A stretch of DNA of 43,386 nt from Sulfitobacter sp. (GCA_029252045.1 JAQXCD010000060.1:1-43386), one strand, 5' to 3'; positions 1 to 8,667 are shown, counted from the first letter of the stretch. Made by a program: numbers and translations. Notes: a model not told the origin generated them from the sequence alone.

Positions 1-185
1 TCAGGGCCAGCGGCCATGTGCGTCGCGCTAACAGGCCGAACACAAGACTGCTTCTGACGAAATGCCATGCACGAAAAAGGACTTGCAAAAAGGGAGCCAT
101 CCACACAGGACAAAGCGACCTTTCACTGCGGTTACTCCAATGACCGCAAATAGCAAAGTCGCTAAGGCGAAACGCCATGTCGTGG

Positions 186-1187
186 TCAAACTTGAAACGA
201 TCTCGCTGACGCAGGCAGTTGAAAATCTACATCCAAGTGAACAGGCATTGATGGGACGCTGCCCATCGGATCGAGACCGTCGGCTGCAAGCTGGTTGAGC
301 CGCTCTCTCTGTTTGACATCCAAAGCTTGAAACCAGTCGGGATTGAAAAAGACGTTCTCCACATGCTTCATTACAAACTGAAGGCACGCTAAAGCTCGTT
401 GATCATCCGGCAGCGCCAAAAGCTGATCTGCGATGACATGCCCGGGCGCGTCGTCAATATTTCGCCAAGAAACACAAATCGTAGCGCTGGAGTCACCAGC
501 AAACGAAGAAACGAAAATCTGTTCAAGAAGTTCGTCCGCATACCCTGTCTGAAGCTCTCCGCCATGGAGGTCGGTAAAGGGCGACCAAGCGCCTGCAAAC
601 ATGAATGGCAAAGGTGCCGCAAATTCAAAGACAACCGACCTAATTGCATCGAGACGGACATCTACCAGTGCAGTGGTCAACGCATCATGCGTAGCCTTTA
701 GTTCGCGTCGCGCAGCTTCATTCCCTGTGTTAATCTCGTCCAGCATCTGCTGAAGCATGAATTGCTCGAAAGGTTTCAAACCCTTGTCGGCCTCCCGCAA
801 CGTTTCTCGCAAATGCGCTCCAGTATCCTTCCCATAGAGTTCTCTGCTCATTGTGCGATAGGCCACAGCAAGGCACTGATCGGGTCGTCCCGTAAACACC
901 TCATTCTCGATACAGGAGAAAAGCTCTCGATCATGCTTGCTGCAAAAGCCGTGGAAAACTGACGCATCTTTGATGCCGATCTTCTTCACAGATAGCTTTC
1001 CGCCGTTCTTGTTCATGTCCGATATGCTCGCAACATAGTGCAGCACGTGGCCATCTTTGGCGATCTTTGTCAGGTTCGGTCCGCGCGAGACGGTGTGAGC
1101 TTTGATCACGCTACCATCGCAATCACCTAAACCTACGTCGCGCGCACAGCACTTCTTTTGGGAAAAGGCTTTTCGGTTTACATTCAC
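186..1187 (-). CDS. Hypothetical zinc-finger-like protein, main open part of a gene broken by an in-frame amber codon
   Basis: The open frame encodes 333 residues from a GTG. Near its N-terminus it has a Cys/His cluster (KCCARDVGLGDC, then IKAHT) and later FCSKHDRELF, a pattern that looks like a zinc-binding or HNH-like fold. No catalytic function can be assigned. Reading upstream in the same frame, GTG is preceded by GCT, GAT and then TAG (1194-1196). Beyond the TAG the frame continues into a SEC-C zinc motif. The natural protein is therefore probably about 369 residues starting at 1295, with SEC-C at the N-terminus. The amber codon may be a TGG-to-TAG change. The GTG has no convincing Shine-Dalgarno, so it may not be a real start. 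It could be a pseudogene, a truncated but expressed protein, or a sequencing error. It stands alone with noncoding sequence on both sides, which fits an accessory gene. Confidence 0.6.
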   Translation of the reverse strand: MNVNRKAFSQKKCCARDVGLGDCDGSVIKAHTVSRGPNLTKIAKDGHVLHYVASISDMNKNGGKLSVKKIGIKDASVFHGFCSKHDRELFSCIENEVFTGRPDQCLAVAYRTMSRELYGKDTGAHLRETLREADKGLKPFEQFMLQQMLDEINTGNEAARRELKATHDALTTALVDVRLDAIRSVVFEFAAPLPFMFAGAWSPFTDLHGGELQTGYADELLEQIFVSSFAGDSSATICVSWRNIDDAPGHVIADQLLALPDDQRALACLQFVMKHVENVFFNPDWFQALDVKQRERLNQLAADGLDPMGSVPSMPVHLDVDFQLPASARSFQV

Positions 1188-1193
1188 AGCATC

Positions 1194-1295
1194 CTAGGGA
1201 TTCCCCTTCGGCTGAGCATCTCGGCCGAGATGGCATTTTTTGAACTTCTTGCCAGAGCCGCACCAGCACGGGGCATTTCGGTCTCTACCCTTCAT
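1194..1295 (-). CDS. SEC-C motif fragment, N-terminal piece of the interrupted gene downstream
   Basis: From ATG at 1295 the frame gives a 33-residue peptide ending at TAG (1194-1196). It contains CWCGSGKKFKKCH, a textbook SEC-C zinc motif (C-x-C, then C-H eight residues on), as found at the C-terminus of SecA and at the ends of many uncharacterised proteins. The frame is the same as that of the 333-residue frame that follows. The two pieces together look like one SEC-C plus Cys/His protein. The ATG lacks a good ribosome-binding site. The frame stays open upstream to a TGA at 1329-1331, so a non-ATG start slightly upstream is possible. Taken alone it would be a tiny zinc-binding peptide; as the front of a broken gene it makes better sense. 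Confidence 0.55.
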   Translation of the reverse strand: MKGRDRNAPCWCGSGKKFKKCHLGRDAQPKGNP

Positions 1296-1636
1296 GGCTT
1301 GAATTTCAGGTAAACTAAGGGTCCGATTTCATTCATGATGCGCACTCTAAGAGTTGTCTTCCAATTTAGCGAATAACCCATTTGCTCAGATTGCGGCCGC
1401 TCATGCAACGCGCAGCATCGGTGACTCTGGGCTCAGAGCCGTCATTCGCTGCACTCGCAAACCACCCCGCCCCAAAGCGGCAGCTTGCACCTCCCCGTTG
1501 CGCAACGTCCGCTCTGTTCACCCGCTCCACCGCGCCCCCGCGTCTGCACGCGCGGTGTACGCCCGGTGTACAGGGTGTGACACGGCCAAAGCCCACGCCC
1601 GCTGGCGTCAATCCCCGATTCGCGGCAAAACTGCTG
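1296..1636. other. Gene-free stretch with short GGTGTAC repeats
   Basis: About 340 bases lie between the SEC-C gene and the photolyase stop, both on the minus strand. Open frames exist on both strands but their translations are Arg/Pro/Ala-rich, have no recognisable domain and lack ribosome-binding sites, so none is annotated. Visible structure: CTCTGGGCTCAGAG overlaps GGCTCAGAGCC (two alternative small hairpins around 1428-1441), and GGTGTAC occurs at 1554-1560 and 1565-1571 (11-bp period), followed by GGTGTGA at 1574-1580. No obvious terminator with a T-run for the photolyase gene was found. Confidence 0.5.
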
Positions 1637-3163
1637 TCATACGATTTCCCCTGCATCCAGCGTTGCCAAAATCGCATCCGCGTCCGCGATGATCGTCTTG
1701 CGCTTTTCGGCGTCCATCCGGTCCCATGTGCCGTACATGTTTCCCATGCGTGGATTGCCAGAAAACCGTTCTCGGTGACGGTCCAGAAAGTGCCAATATA
1801 GCGTGTTGAACGGACAAGCCTCCTCGCCGGTTTTCTGGCTCACCTTATACGCGCAGCCTTTGCAGTAATCCGACATCCGGTTGATATATGCCCCGGACGA
1901 GACATAGGGCTTGGAGGCGATCACGCCGCCATCGGCAAACTGGCTCATCCCTACAACGTTAGGTGCCTCGACCCACTCAAACGCATCGGCATAAACCTCA
2001 AGATACCAGTCGGAAACTTGGCCGGGATCAATCCCCGCCAGTAACGCGAAATTGCCTGTAACCATGAGACGCTGGATATGATGCGCATAGGCCTCACGCG
2101 CGGTCTGTTCCACAGCAGCCCCCATACACGCCATCTTGGTGGGGCCACCCCAGTACATCGCAGGCAGATCACGGGTCTGTTTAAGCACATTCCGTTTGGC
2201 GTAATCAGGCCCCTCAAGAAAATAGATTCCGCGGACATATTCACGCCAGCCAATAATCTGACGAATGAAACCCTCTACAGCGTTCAAAGGGGCATTCCCC
2301 TTTTGATATGCCGCCTCGGCCGCCTGACAAACCTCCAACGGCCCCAGCAATCCAATGTTCATGTAAGGGGAAAAGATAGCGTGATACAGAAAATCCTCGC
2401 CCCGCAGCATGGCATCCTGATAGTCCCCGAAACTTGGCAGCGAATGTTCCACAAAATGCGCAAGTGCCTCCAGCGCCTGCCCGCGCGTTGTGGCAAACCA
2501 AAAAGGCCGTAGCGTACCAAAGTGATCGCCAAAGCGTGCCTCAACCAGTGCCAGAACCTCTTGTGTCACGGTGTCAGGCTCAAACCGCAACGGTCCTTCC
2601 GGCACGATATCACCGGGCGCCGGTTTGCGATTGTCATGGTCAAAGTTCCACTGCCCGCCGGCAGGCTGGTCACCCTCCATCAAGAGCCCGGTCTTGCGCC
2701 GCATGTCGCGGTAAAAATACTCCATACGCAGGGCTTTGCGCCCCTCGGCCCATGCCTCAAACTCACCATGGGATGCCAAAAAGCGGTCGTCCGGCAGAAT
2801 GGTCGTCGGGATTGGCGCATGGGTCAGCTTATTGATAAGCCGCCATTCGCCCGGTTCTGTGCAGATGGCGCTTTGCGCCCCGGTCTGCTCTGCACGGCGC
2901 AGCAGCTCTCCGACAATTGAACCCGAGTTTTCCGTATCATCCAGCTGGGCATAGGCAACAGTCCATCCGTCCCGCTCTAATGCGGCAGCAAATTTCCGCA
3001 TCGCTGCAAAGATCAAAGCGATTTTCTTAGGGTGATGGCGCACATACGTCGCCTCCTCCATCACTTCCGCCATCACAACGAGGTCAGTATGCCGGTTTCC
3101 CTCACGCAGCGCACTCAGGCTCTCGGACAATTGGTCCCCCAGAACAAGGATAAGCCTGCTCAC
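1637..3163 (-). CDS. Cryptochrome/photolyase-related protein, iron-sulfur (PhrB/CryB-type) (6-4) photolyase
   Basis: 508 residues. It is a member of the FeS bacterial cryptochrome/photolyase family, whose studied member Agrobacterium PhrB repairs (6-4) pyrimidine photoproducts with FAD and light. The N-terminus (RLILVLGDQLSE) is the Rossmann antenna domain and the rest is the helical FAD domain. Four cysteines occur at about 346, 434, 437 and 450 (KMACM, YCKGCAYK, EACPFN). Their spacing of 88, 3 and 13 equals that of the PhrB [4Fe-4S] ligands as I recall them. I chose the GTG at 3161-3163: a strong AGGAGG-type site (GGAAAGGAGG) lies 7 nt upstream, and this GTG overlaps the upstream SDR stop as GTGA. 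An in-frame start 24 nt further upstream has no such site. The pair is thus translationally coupled. Family assignment is firm; the exact lesion repaired is inferred. Confidence 0.92.
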   Translation of the reverse strand: MSRLILVLGDQLSESLSALREGNRHTDLVVMAEVMEEATYVRHHPKKIALIFAAMRKFAAALERDGWTVAYAQLDDTENSGSIVGELLRRAEQTGAQSAICTEPGEWRLINKLTHAPIPTTILPDDRFLASHGEFEAWAEGRKALRMEYFYRDMRRKTGLLMEGDQPAGGQWNFDHDNRKPAPGDIVPEGPLRFEPDTVTQEVLALVEARFGDHFGTLRPFWFATTRGQALEALAHFVEHSLPSFGDYQDAMLRGEDFLYHAIFSPYMNIGLLGPLEVCQAAEAAYQKGNAPLNAVEGFIRQIIGWREYVRGIYFLEGPDYAKRNVLKQTRDLPAMYWGGPTKMACMGAAVEQTAREAYAHHIQRLMVTGNFALLAGIDPGQVSDWYLEVYADAFEWVEAPNVVGMSQFADGGVIASKPYVSSGAYINRMSDYCKGCAYKVSQKTGEEACPFNTLYWHFLDRHRERFSGNPRMGNMYGTWDRMDAEKRKTIIADADAILATLDAGEIV

Positions 3164-3825
3164 CAGGGCACCTCCTTTCCCGCCCAATCATAAAACCGGC
3201 CGCTTTGTGCAGGGCTCAACCCGTCCAATACAGTCAGAATGTTGTGCGCGGCCACTTCCGCAGGAACCGCTGGATGCCGCCCGAGATACTTGGCGGTAAA
3301 GGGTGTCTCGACCGTGCCGGGATGCAGCGTCACACACACCAGATCACGGTGGGTCCGCGCCAGCTCAATCGCAGTGGTATGCACAATCTGGTTCGCCGCA
3401 GCCTTGGCCGCACGGTAGCTGGTCCAACCACCGATACGGTTATCCCCGATGGACCCCACACGCGCTGTCAGGACAGCACAGACACTCCGCCTATCCCGTG
3501 GCAACAGGCGCGCGACATGGCGCAACACCAGTGCAGGGCCAATGGCATTCACCGCAAACTGGTCCGCCATCGCTTTGGCCGTCACAGCGCGAATGCTCTT
3601 TTCGGGTGCAGCACCTTCAATCTCTAACGCGCCCGTCGCCACGATTATCCCGCAAAACGGCCCGTCCAACGCATTCAAATGCGCCTCGACGCTCGCCTCA
3701 TCCGTGATGTCAAACCCGTCGCCCGACCGCGACAGCCCGACGACATGCCCCCCTTGCGCACGCAACTGCACACCCAATGCGGACCCGATCCCGCCAGAGG
3801 CACCAATGATTAAAACTCTATCCAT
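3160..3825 (-). CDS. Short-chain dehydrogenase/reductase (SDR) family NAD(P)-dependent oxidoreductase
   Basis: 221 residues from ATG 3825 (an in-frame TTG at 3834 is the alternative start). It shows a classical SDR fold: the nucleotide-binding loop GASGGIG at residues 8-14 and the tetrad N93, S125 (ARVGSIG), Y137 and K141 (SYRAAKAA). The LHPGTVETPF segment after the active site is typical of the group. Length is slightly below the usual 250. The substrate is not predictable; it resembles the CsgA/YciK-like SDRs often found beside the photolyase in this family of bacteria. Its TGA overlaps the GTG of the photolyase gene by four bases, so it is the first gene of a two-gene unit. Function in photolyase chemistry is not implied by sequence. 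Confidence 0.88.
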   Translation of the reverse strand: MDRVLIIGASGGIGSALGVQLRAQGGHVVGLSRSGDGFDITDEASVEAHLNALDGPFCGIIVATGALEIEGAAPEKSIRAVTAKAMADQFAVNAIGPALVLRHVARLLPRDRRSVCAVLTARVGSIGDNRIGGWTSYRAAKAAANQIVHTTAIELARTHRDLVCVTLHPGTVETPFTAKYLGRHPAVPAEVAAHNILTVLDGLSPAQSGRFYDWAGKEVPW

Positions 3826-3897
3826 ACCCGCCAATTAGCACGCTGACAGGTCAGTTCAACGCCACCCCCGACTTCATTGTGCTCTTAAACTCATTGA

Positions 3898-3937
3898 TGA
3901 TTGCCCTTGGGCAAGCATCTCTTGAAGAGGTGCAATC
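3898..3937. promoter_or_regulatory. Nested palindromes upstream of the leu leader promoter
   Basis: Two adjacent inverted repeats lie between the divergent SDR and leu genes: TTGCCCTTGGGCAA (3901-3914, perfect) and GCATCTCTTGAAGAGGTGC (3915-3933, one mismatch). They are enclosed by an outer pair GATTGC (3899-3904) and GCAATC (3932-3937). They end about 30 bp before the proposed -10 of the leader promoter, a position suited to a regulator operator. They could also be an RNA hairpin on a transcript of the SDR strand. No regulator is identified. Confidence 0.35.
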
Positions 3938-3943
3938 TTCCTC

Positions 3944-3971
3944 TTTCCATCCTCAAAACCGCCGTTATAAC
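3944..3971 (+). promoter_or_regulatory. Candidate promoter for the leu leader and leuA
   Basis: TATAAC at 3966-3971 is a good -10 hexamer. TTTCCA at 3944-3949 is a weak -35 at 16-bp spacing. Seven bases separate the -10 from the ATG of the leader peptide at 3979, which would place the transcription start on the A of that ATG. The leader mRNA would then be leaderless, as reported for the trp leader trpL of Sinorhizobium meliloti. The prediction rests on spacing only. Confidence 0.5.
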
Positions 3972-3978
3972 TAAGTCT

Positions 3979-4065
3979 ATGAATACAGCCGCACATATCA
4001 CAACACCTGCGCATTTTCCTGCGCCAATGCTGCGCGCAGTCCTGCTACTGCTAGCCCGCCTCTGA
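3979..4065 (+). CDS. leuL: leu operon leader peptide (attenuation)
   Basis: A 28-residue open frame (ATG 3979, TGA 4063-4065) ends in LRAVLLLLARL. Six of its last eleven residues are leucine, including four consecutive codons CTG-CTA-CTG-CTA (4042-4053). CTA is a rare leucine codon in genomes of this base composition. It lies 80 bp upstream of leuA, on the same strand, and is followed by competing hairpins. This is the architecture of amino-acid attenuation: ribosomes slow at the Leu codons when charged tRNA-Leu is scarce and so alter downstream RNA folding. There is no ribosome-binding site, and the predicted transcription start coincides with the ATG, so initiation would be leaderless. It is too short to be found by usual gene callers. 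Chance occurrence of such a Leu run exactly before leuA is unlikely. Confidence 0.75.
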   Translation: MNTAAHITTPAHFPAPMLRAVLLLLARL

Positions 4066-4109
4066 GCGTGCCATCAGGCGCGCCCGCTCAGAGGGATGTG
4101 CCGCGCGCC
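4059..4109 (+). promoter_or_regulatory. leuA attenuator: two mutually exclusive hairpins
   Basis: Hairpin A pairs CCTCTGAGCG (4059-4068, overlapping the leader stop codon) with CGCTCAGAGG (4085-4094), ten perfect pairs. Hairpin B pairs GGCGCGC (4077-4083) with GCGCGCC (4103-4109), seven perfect G-C pairs. The 5' arm of B lies in the loop of A and the 3' arm of A lies in the loop of B, so the two cannot both form as nested helices. B is followed by ATAAAAAGC, not by a T-run. A classical intrinsic terminator is therefore not evident, and the output may be a pause, Rho-dependent termination or control of leuA translation. Confidence 0.6.
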
Positions 4110-4145
4110 ATAAAAAGCAAAAGCAGACAATAGAAAGCCAATAGA

Positions 4146-5711
4146 ATGACACAGCAGAAACAAGACCGCGTCTTGATCTTTGACACGACCCTTCGCGATG
4201 GTGAACAATCCCCCGGTGCGACAATGACCCATGCGGAAAAGCTGGAGATTGCACAGTTGCTGGACGAAATGGGCGTTGACGTGATCGAGGCCGGTTTTCC
4301 TATTGCCTCTGAGGGTGACTTCGCCGCGGTCTCCGAGATCGCACGCCTCTCTAAGAACGCACAAATCTGCGGCCTTGCCCGCGCGCAGTTCGGCGATATC
4401 GATCGCTGCTGGGAAGCGGTGAAGCACGCCAAGCAACCGCGCATTCACACTTTCATCGGCACCTCTCCGTTGCACCGCGCTATCCCGAACCTCGACATGG
4501 ACCAGATGGCGGACCGTATTCACGAGACAGTCACCCATGCCCGCAACCTGTGCGACAACGTTCAGTGGTCCCCGATGGATGCCACCCGCACTGAGGCGGA
4601 TTACCTCTGCCGCACGGTAGAGATTGCGATCAAGGCCGGTGCGAGCACAATCAACATCCCCGATACCGTAGGCTACACAGCCCCGCGCGAAAGTGCGGCG
4701 CTGATCCGTATGCTGCTGGAGCGCGTACCGGGTGCCGACCAGATCATCTTTGCCACCCACTGCCATAACGATCTGGGGATGGCGACCGCCAACTCCCTTG
4801 CCGCCGTCGAAGCAGGTGCACGTCAGGTTGAATGTACCATCAACGGCTTGGGAGAGCGGGCAGGCAACACAGCCCTCGAAGAGGTTGTGATGGCCCTCAA
4901 AGTCCGCAATGACATCATGCCGTATCAGACGCGTGTAGATTCAACCAAACTGATGAATATCTCGCGGCGCGTGGCCTCTGTGTCCGGCTTTGCGGTGCAG
5001 TTCAACAAGGCTATCGTCGGTAAAAACGCCTTTGCCCACGAGAGTGGCATCCATCAGGACGGCATGTTGAAAAATGCCGAGACTTTCGAAATCATGCGCC
5101 CGGAAGACGTAGGCTTGACCGAGACAAACATCGTCATGGGCAAACACTCCGGCCGCGCGGCTTTGCGCTCGAAACTGGAGAACCTCGGCTATGAGCTGGG
5201 CGACAACCAGTTGAAGGACGTTTTTGTACGCTTCAAAGAACTGGCCGACCGCAAAAAGGAAATCTACGACGAAGACCTGATTGCCCTGATGCGTATCGCC
5301 ACGGACCCCGAGGCGGACCGGATCAAACTCAAGTCGATGCATGTTGTTTGCGGCACCGAAGGCCCGAACCATGCCAAAATGACGCTTGTCATTGACGGCG
5401 CCGAGAGCAGCACAGAGCAGGACGGTGACGGCCCTGTAGATGCATCCTTCAAGTGCATCAAAGCGATGGTCGCGCATTCCGCACGGTTGCAGCTGTACCA
5501 AGTGGCCGCCGTAACCGAGGGCACGGATGCGCAAGCAACTGTTTCCGTCCGGCTGGAAGAAGACGGGCGCATTGTGACCGGCCAGTCAGCAGATACCGAT
5601 ACTGTTGTTGCGTCTGCGCGCGCCTATATCCACGCGCTGAACCGCCTGTTGGTACGCCGCGAAAAAGGCGGCACAGACAAGCGCGAGATCAACTACAAAG
5701 ACGCGAACTAG
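4146..5711 (+). CDS. leuA: 2-isopropylmalate synthase
   Basis: 521 residues, the normal length of the long bacterial form. It condenses acetyl-CoA with 2-oxoisovalerate, the first committed step of leucine synthesis in the cytosol. The catalytic TIM-barrel begins with FDTTLRDGEQSPGA (residues 12-25). The metal-binding HCHNDLG is near residue 205 and NGLGERAGN near 238. The C-terminal third (about 390-515) matches the LeuA allosteric dimer domain that binds leucine, so feedback inhibition is expected in addition to the upstream leader. The ATG at 4146 has only a weak purine tract (AGAAAG), which may be relevant if control is translational. It is followed by a hairpin at 5732-5765. The identification is certain; it is transcribed separately from the mre genes as far as can be seen. 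Confidence 0.97.
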   Translation: MTQQKQDRVLIFDTTLRDGEQSPGATMTHAEKLEIAQLLDEMGVDVIEAGFPIASEGDFAAVSEIARLSKNAQICGLARAQFGDIDRCWEAVKHAKQPRIHTFIGTSPLHRAIPNLDMDQMADRIHETVTHARNLCDNVQWSPMDATRTEADYLCRTVEIAIKAGASTINIPDTVGYTAPRESAALIRMLLERVPGADQIIFATHCHNDLGMATANSLAAVEAGARQVECTINGLGERAGNTALEEVVMALKVRNDIMPYQTRVDSTKLMNISRRVASVSGFAVQFNKAIVGKNAFAHESGIHQDGMLKNAETFEIMRPEDVGLTETNIVMGKHSGRAALRSKLENLGYELGDNQLKDVFVRFKELADRKKEIYDEDLIALMRIATDPEADRIKLKSMHVVCGTEGPNHAKMTLVIDGAESSTEQDGDGPVDASFKCIKAMVAHSARLQLYQVAAVTEGTDAQATVSVRLEEDGRIVTGQSADTDTVVASARAYIHALNRLLVRREKGGTDKREINYKDAN

Positions 5712-5731
5712 GGCACGACCCAAGCAATAGA

Positions 5732-5765
5732 ACCGCGCCGCAGACGATTTGTCCGGCGGCGCGGT
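5732..5765 (+). terminator. Candidate terminator hairpin after leuA
   Basis: ACCGCGCCGC (5732-5741) and GCGGCGCGGT (5756-5765) form a perfect 10-bp G+C-rich stem with a 14-nt loop, starting 20 bp after the leuA stop. It lacks a following T-run, so it may be an end-protecting hairpin or a Rho-assisted stop rather than a strong intrinsic terminator. Confidence 0.55.
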
Positions 5766-5816
5766 AGAGACCCCTTAGGGCACCAAAACAATTCATGATG
5801 CGATGAAAGTATACCG

Positions 5817-6353
5817 ATGCGCTTCGCCGCTCCACTCGTTTGCTCCTTTGCCCTGATCGCCGCGGGGCCTGCCACAGCGCAGACCTGCCCCACCCGTTCC
5901 GATCTGGACCGTGGCGGCGTCCGGTTGACGCGCAGCAGCCCGTTTATGACTGTTCTCCTGACAAACGCCGGCGAGACGCATGTTGAAGAACGCAGGACCA
6001 AACGTGGCGGCGCGACCCAGCGTGTACGGTCAACGTACCTCCACCCGCTGGCAGTAGCACAACGGCAAGACAACAAATCGGTGCTGACTTTCAAATACGG
6101 GCGCAACACCAGAAGCTTGCAAAGGCTGGATCGCGACAAGGTCTGGACCAGCCCTGTCACCCTGCTGCAAGGGACCAAGGTCATAGACAAGGGCACCGTG
6201 ACATCGCGGTTTCGGGGCAAAGGTACATTAAAGGTCGGTGGCTGCTCCTATGCAGTCTGGTCTGTTCTTGAAGAAGTGAAACTTGGCAAAATACCCACCA
6301 GCGCCGGAGAAAAAATCTATGCGCCTGAACTGGTTGTCGTTCTCAATTACTAA
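5817..6353 (+). CDS. Secreted protein of unknown function
   Basis: 178 residues. It starts with a clear Sec signal peptide (MRFAAPLVCSFALIAAGPATA, cleavage after ATA near residue 21). The mature part is about 157 residues, basic, and has two cysteines (TCPTR right after the cleavage site and GGCSYAVW near the end) that could form a disulfide in the periplasm. No catalytic motif or named domain was recognised. It sits alone between leuA and the mre operon. The ATG has no strong ribosome-binding site, but it directly opens the signal peptide, so the start is secure. The mature part looks beta-rich by eye, with alternating hydrophobic residues. Whether it belongs to envelope functions next door is not shown by the sequence. 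Confidence 0.7.
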   Translation: MRFAAPLVCSFALIAAGPATAQTCPTRSDLDRGGVRLTRSSPFMTVLLTNAGETHVEERRTKRGGATQRVRSTYLHPLAVAQRQDNKSVLTFKYGRNTRSLQRLDRDKVWTSPVTLLQGTKVIDKGTVTSRFRGKGTLKVGGCSYAVWSVLEEVKLGKIPTSAGEKIYAPELVVVLNY

Positions 6354-6474
6354 CGGCTCGGACCGGACGGTAAACAACGGGTGTCCGCTTTACCCCCGAC
6401 AGTATTTTAGCGGAATAACAGGCCCGTACCTCGCGCCTGGTTGCCAGTTTCTGAAGTGGTTTTCTGACGCTTGA

Positions 6475-7689
<1,215 letters not shown>

Positions 7690-7744
7690 TATCGCCCCAC
7701 GGGGCGGCATCGCGGCATTGGCCTGAGGAGGGCGCCCCGCCGTC

Positions 7745-8662
7745 ATGGCTAGAGAGAGATCCAACTCCAGTGACTACACCGGCCCGCTGCGCCGCCTGTT
7801 GATGGCGGTGCTGGTCGTTGTGTTGGGGGCTACCTTCCTACTCTGGCGCATCGATAGTCCGCGGGTCGAGCGGTTCCGTGCGCAGGTCACCGACAGGTTG
7901 GTGCCCAATCTTGATTGGGCGATGGCGCCGGTCACTGGCACGGTCAATTTGCTGCGCGACTTCCAAAGCTATCAGCGCCTGACCGAACAGAATCAGGAAC
8001 TGCGGTCGGAACTGCGTAAAATGCAGACATGGAAAGAAGCAGCCTTGCAGCTGGAGCAGGAGAACGCCCGCTTGCTGGACCTGAACAATGTCCGTCTTGA
8101 TCCACGCCTGACTTATGTCACTGGCGTTGTACTGGCCGACTCCGGCTCTCCGTTCCGGCAATCAGTGCTGTTGAACGTCGGCGTCCGCGACGGCCTGGTT
8201 GAGGGCTGGGCAACCATGGACGGCATCGGCCTTGTCGGGCGCATCTCGGGTGTGGGCGAGAATACTGCGCGGGTTATCCTGCTAACCGACACAAGCAGCC
8301 GTATTCCCGCAGTGATCCAACCGTCGGGGCAACGCGCCGTAATTGCCGGCGATAACTCTGCTGCGCCGCCCGTTGATTTCCTTGAAAACCCCGACCTGGT
8401 GCGTCCCGGCGACAGGGTTATCAGCTCGGGTGATGGTGGCGTTTTTCCAGCGGGTCTGCTGATCGGGCAAATTGCGGCTGATCCCAGCGGGCGCCTGCGC
8501 GTCCGCCTCGCCGCGGATTTTGAGCGGTTGGAATTTTTGCGTGTTCTGCGCCATCACGGAACAGATGCAGTTATGTCAACTCCTTCGGTGATCGCAAACC
8601 CTGATCGTTTGGGGGCGCCACCCTCTTTTGTGGACGGCGACGCTCCAGCCGAAACCGAATAG
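7745..8662 (+). CDS. mreC: Rod shape-determining protein MreC
   Basis: 305 residues. MreC is a bitopic periplasmic scaffold that links MreB to PBP2 and RodA. A short cytoplasmic tail is followed by one transmembrane helix (about 17-36), a coiled coil (about 75-110, QNQELRSELRKMQ and ELEQEN-like heptads), then two beta-barrels with the typical VLLNVGVRDGLVEGW and GLVGRISGVG. The GDRVISSGDGGVFPAGLLIG segment is the conserved second-barrel motif. The C-terminal about 30 residues are acidic and low complexity. A GAGGAGG site lies 13 nt before the ATG, rather far, but no better start is visible. It is followed after 5 nt by mreD. Confidence 0.95.
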   Translation: MARERSNSSDYTGPLRRLLMAVLVVVLGATFLLWRIDSPRVERFRAQVTDRLVPNLDWAMAPVTGTVNLLRDFQSYQRLTEQNQELRSELRKMQTWKEAALQLEQENARLLDLNNVRLDPRLTYVTGVVLADSGSPFRQSVLLNVGVRDGLVEGWATMDGIGLVGRISGVGENTARVILLTDTSSRIPAVIQPSGQRAVIAGDNSAAPPVDFLENPDLVRPGDRVISSGDGGVFPAGLLIGQIAADPSGRLRVRLAADFERLEFLRVLRHHGTDAVMSTPSVIANPDRLGAPPSFVDGDAPAETE

Positions 8663-8667
8663 CCCAG

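Noticed and set aside
28..387. 119-codon frame on the minus strand with a hydrophobic segment, partly antisense to the 3' end of the SEC-C gene's own frame
   Set aside because: No ribosome-binding site, no recognisable domain, overlaps the end of a better supported frame on the same strand; composition looks like translated noncoding DNA.
1354..1801. Overlapping frames on both strands in the gap beside the photolyase
   Set aside because: Arg/Pro/Ala-rich, no start signals, one runs into the photolyase coding region; typical chance frames of G+C-rich DNA.
4074..4766. 230-codon frame antisense to leuA
   Set aside because: Shadow of leuA codon structure; no domain and no initiation signal.
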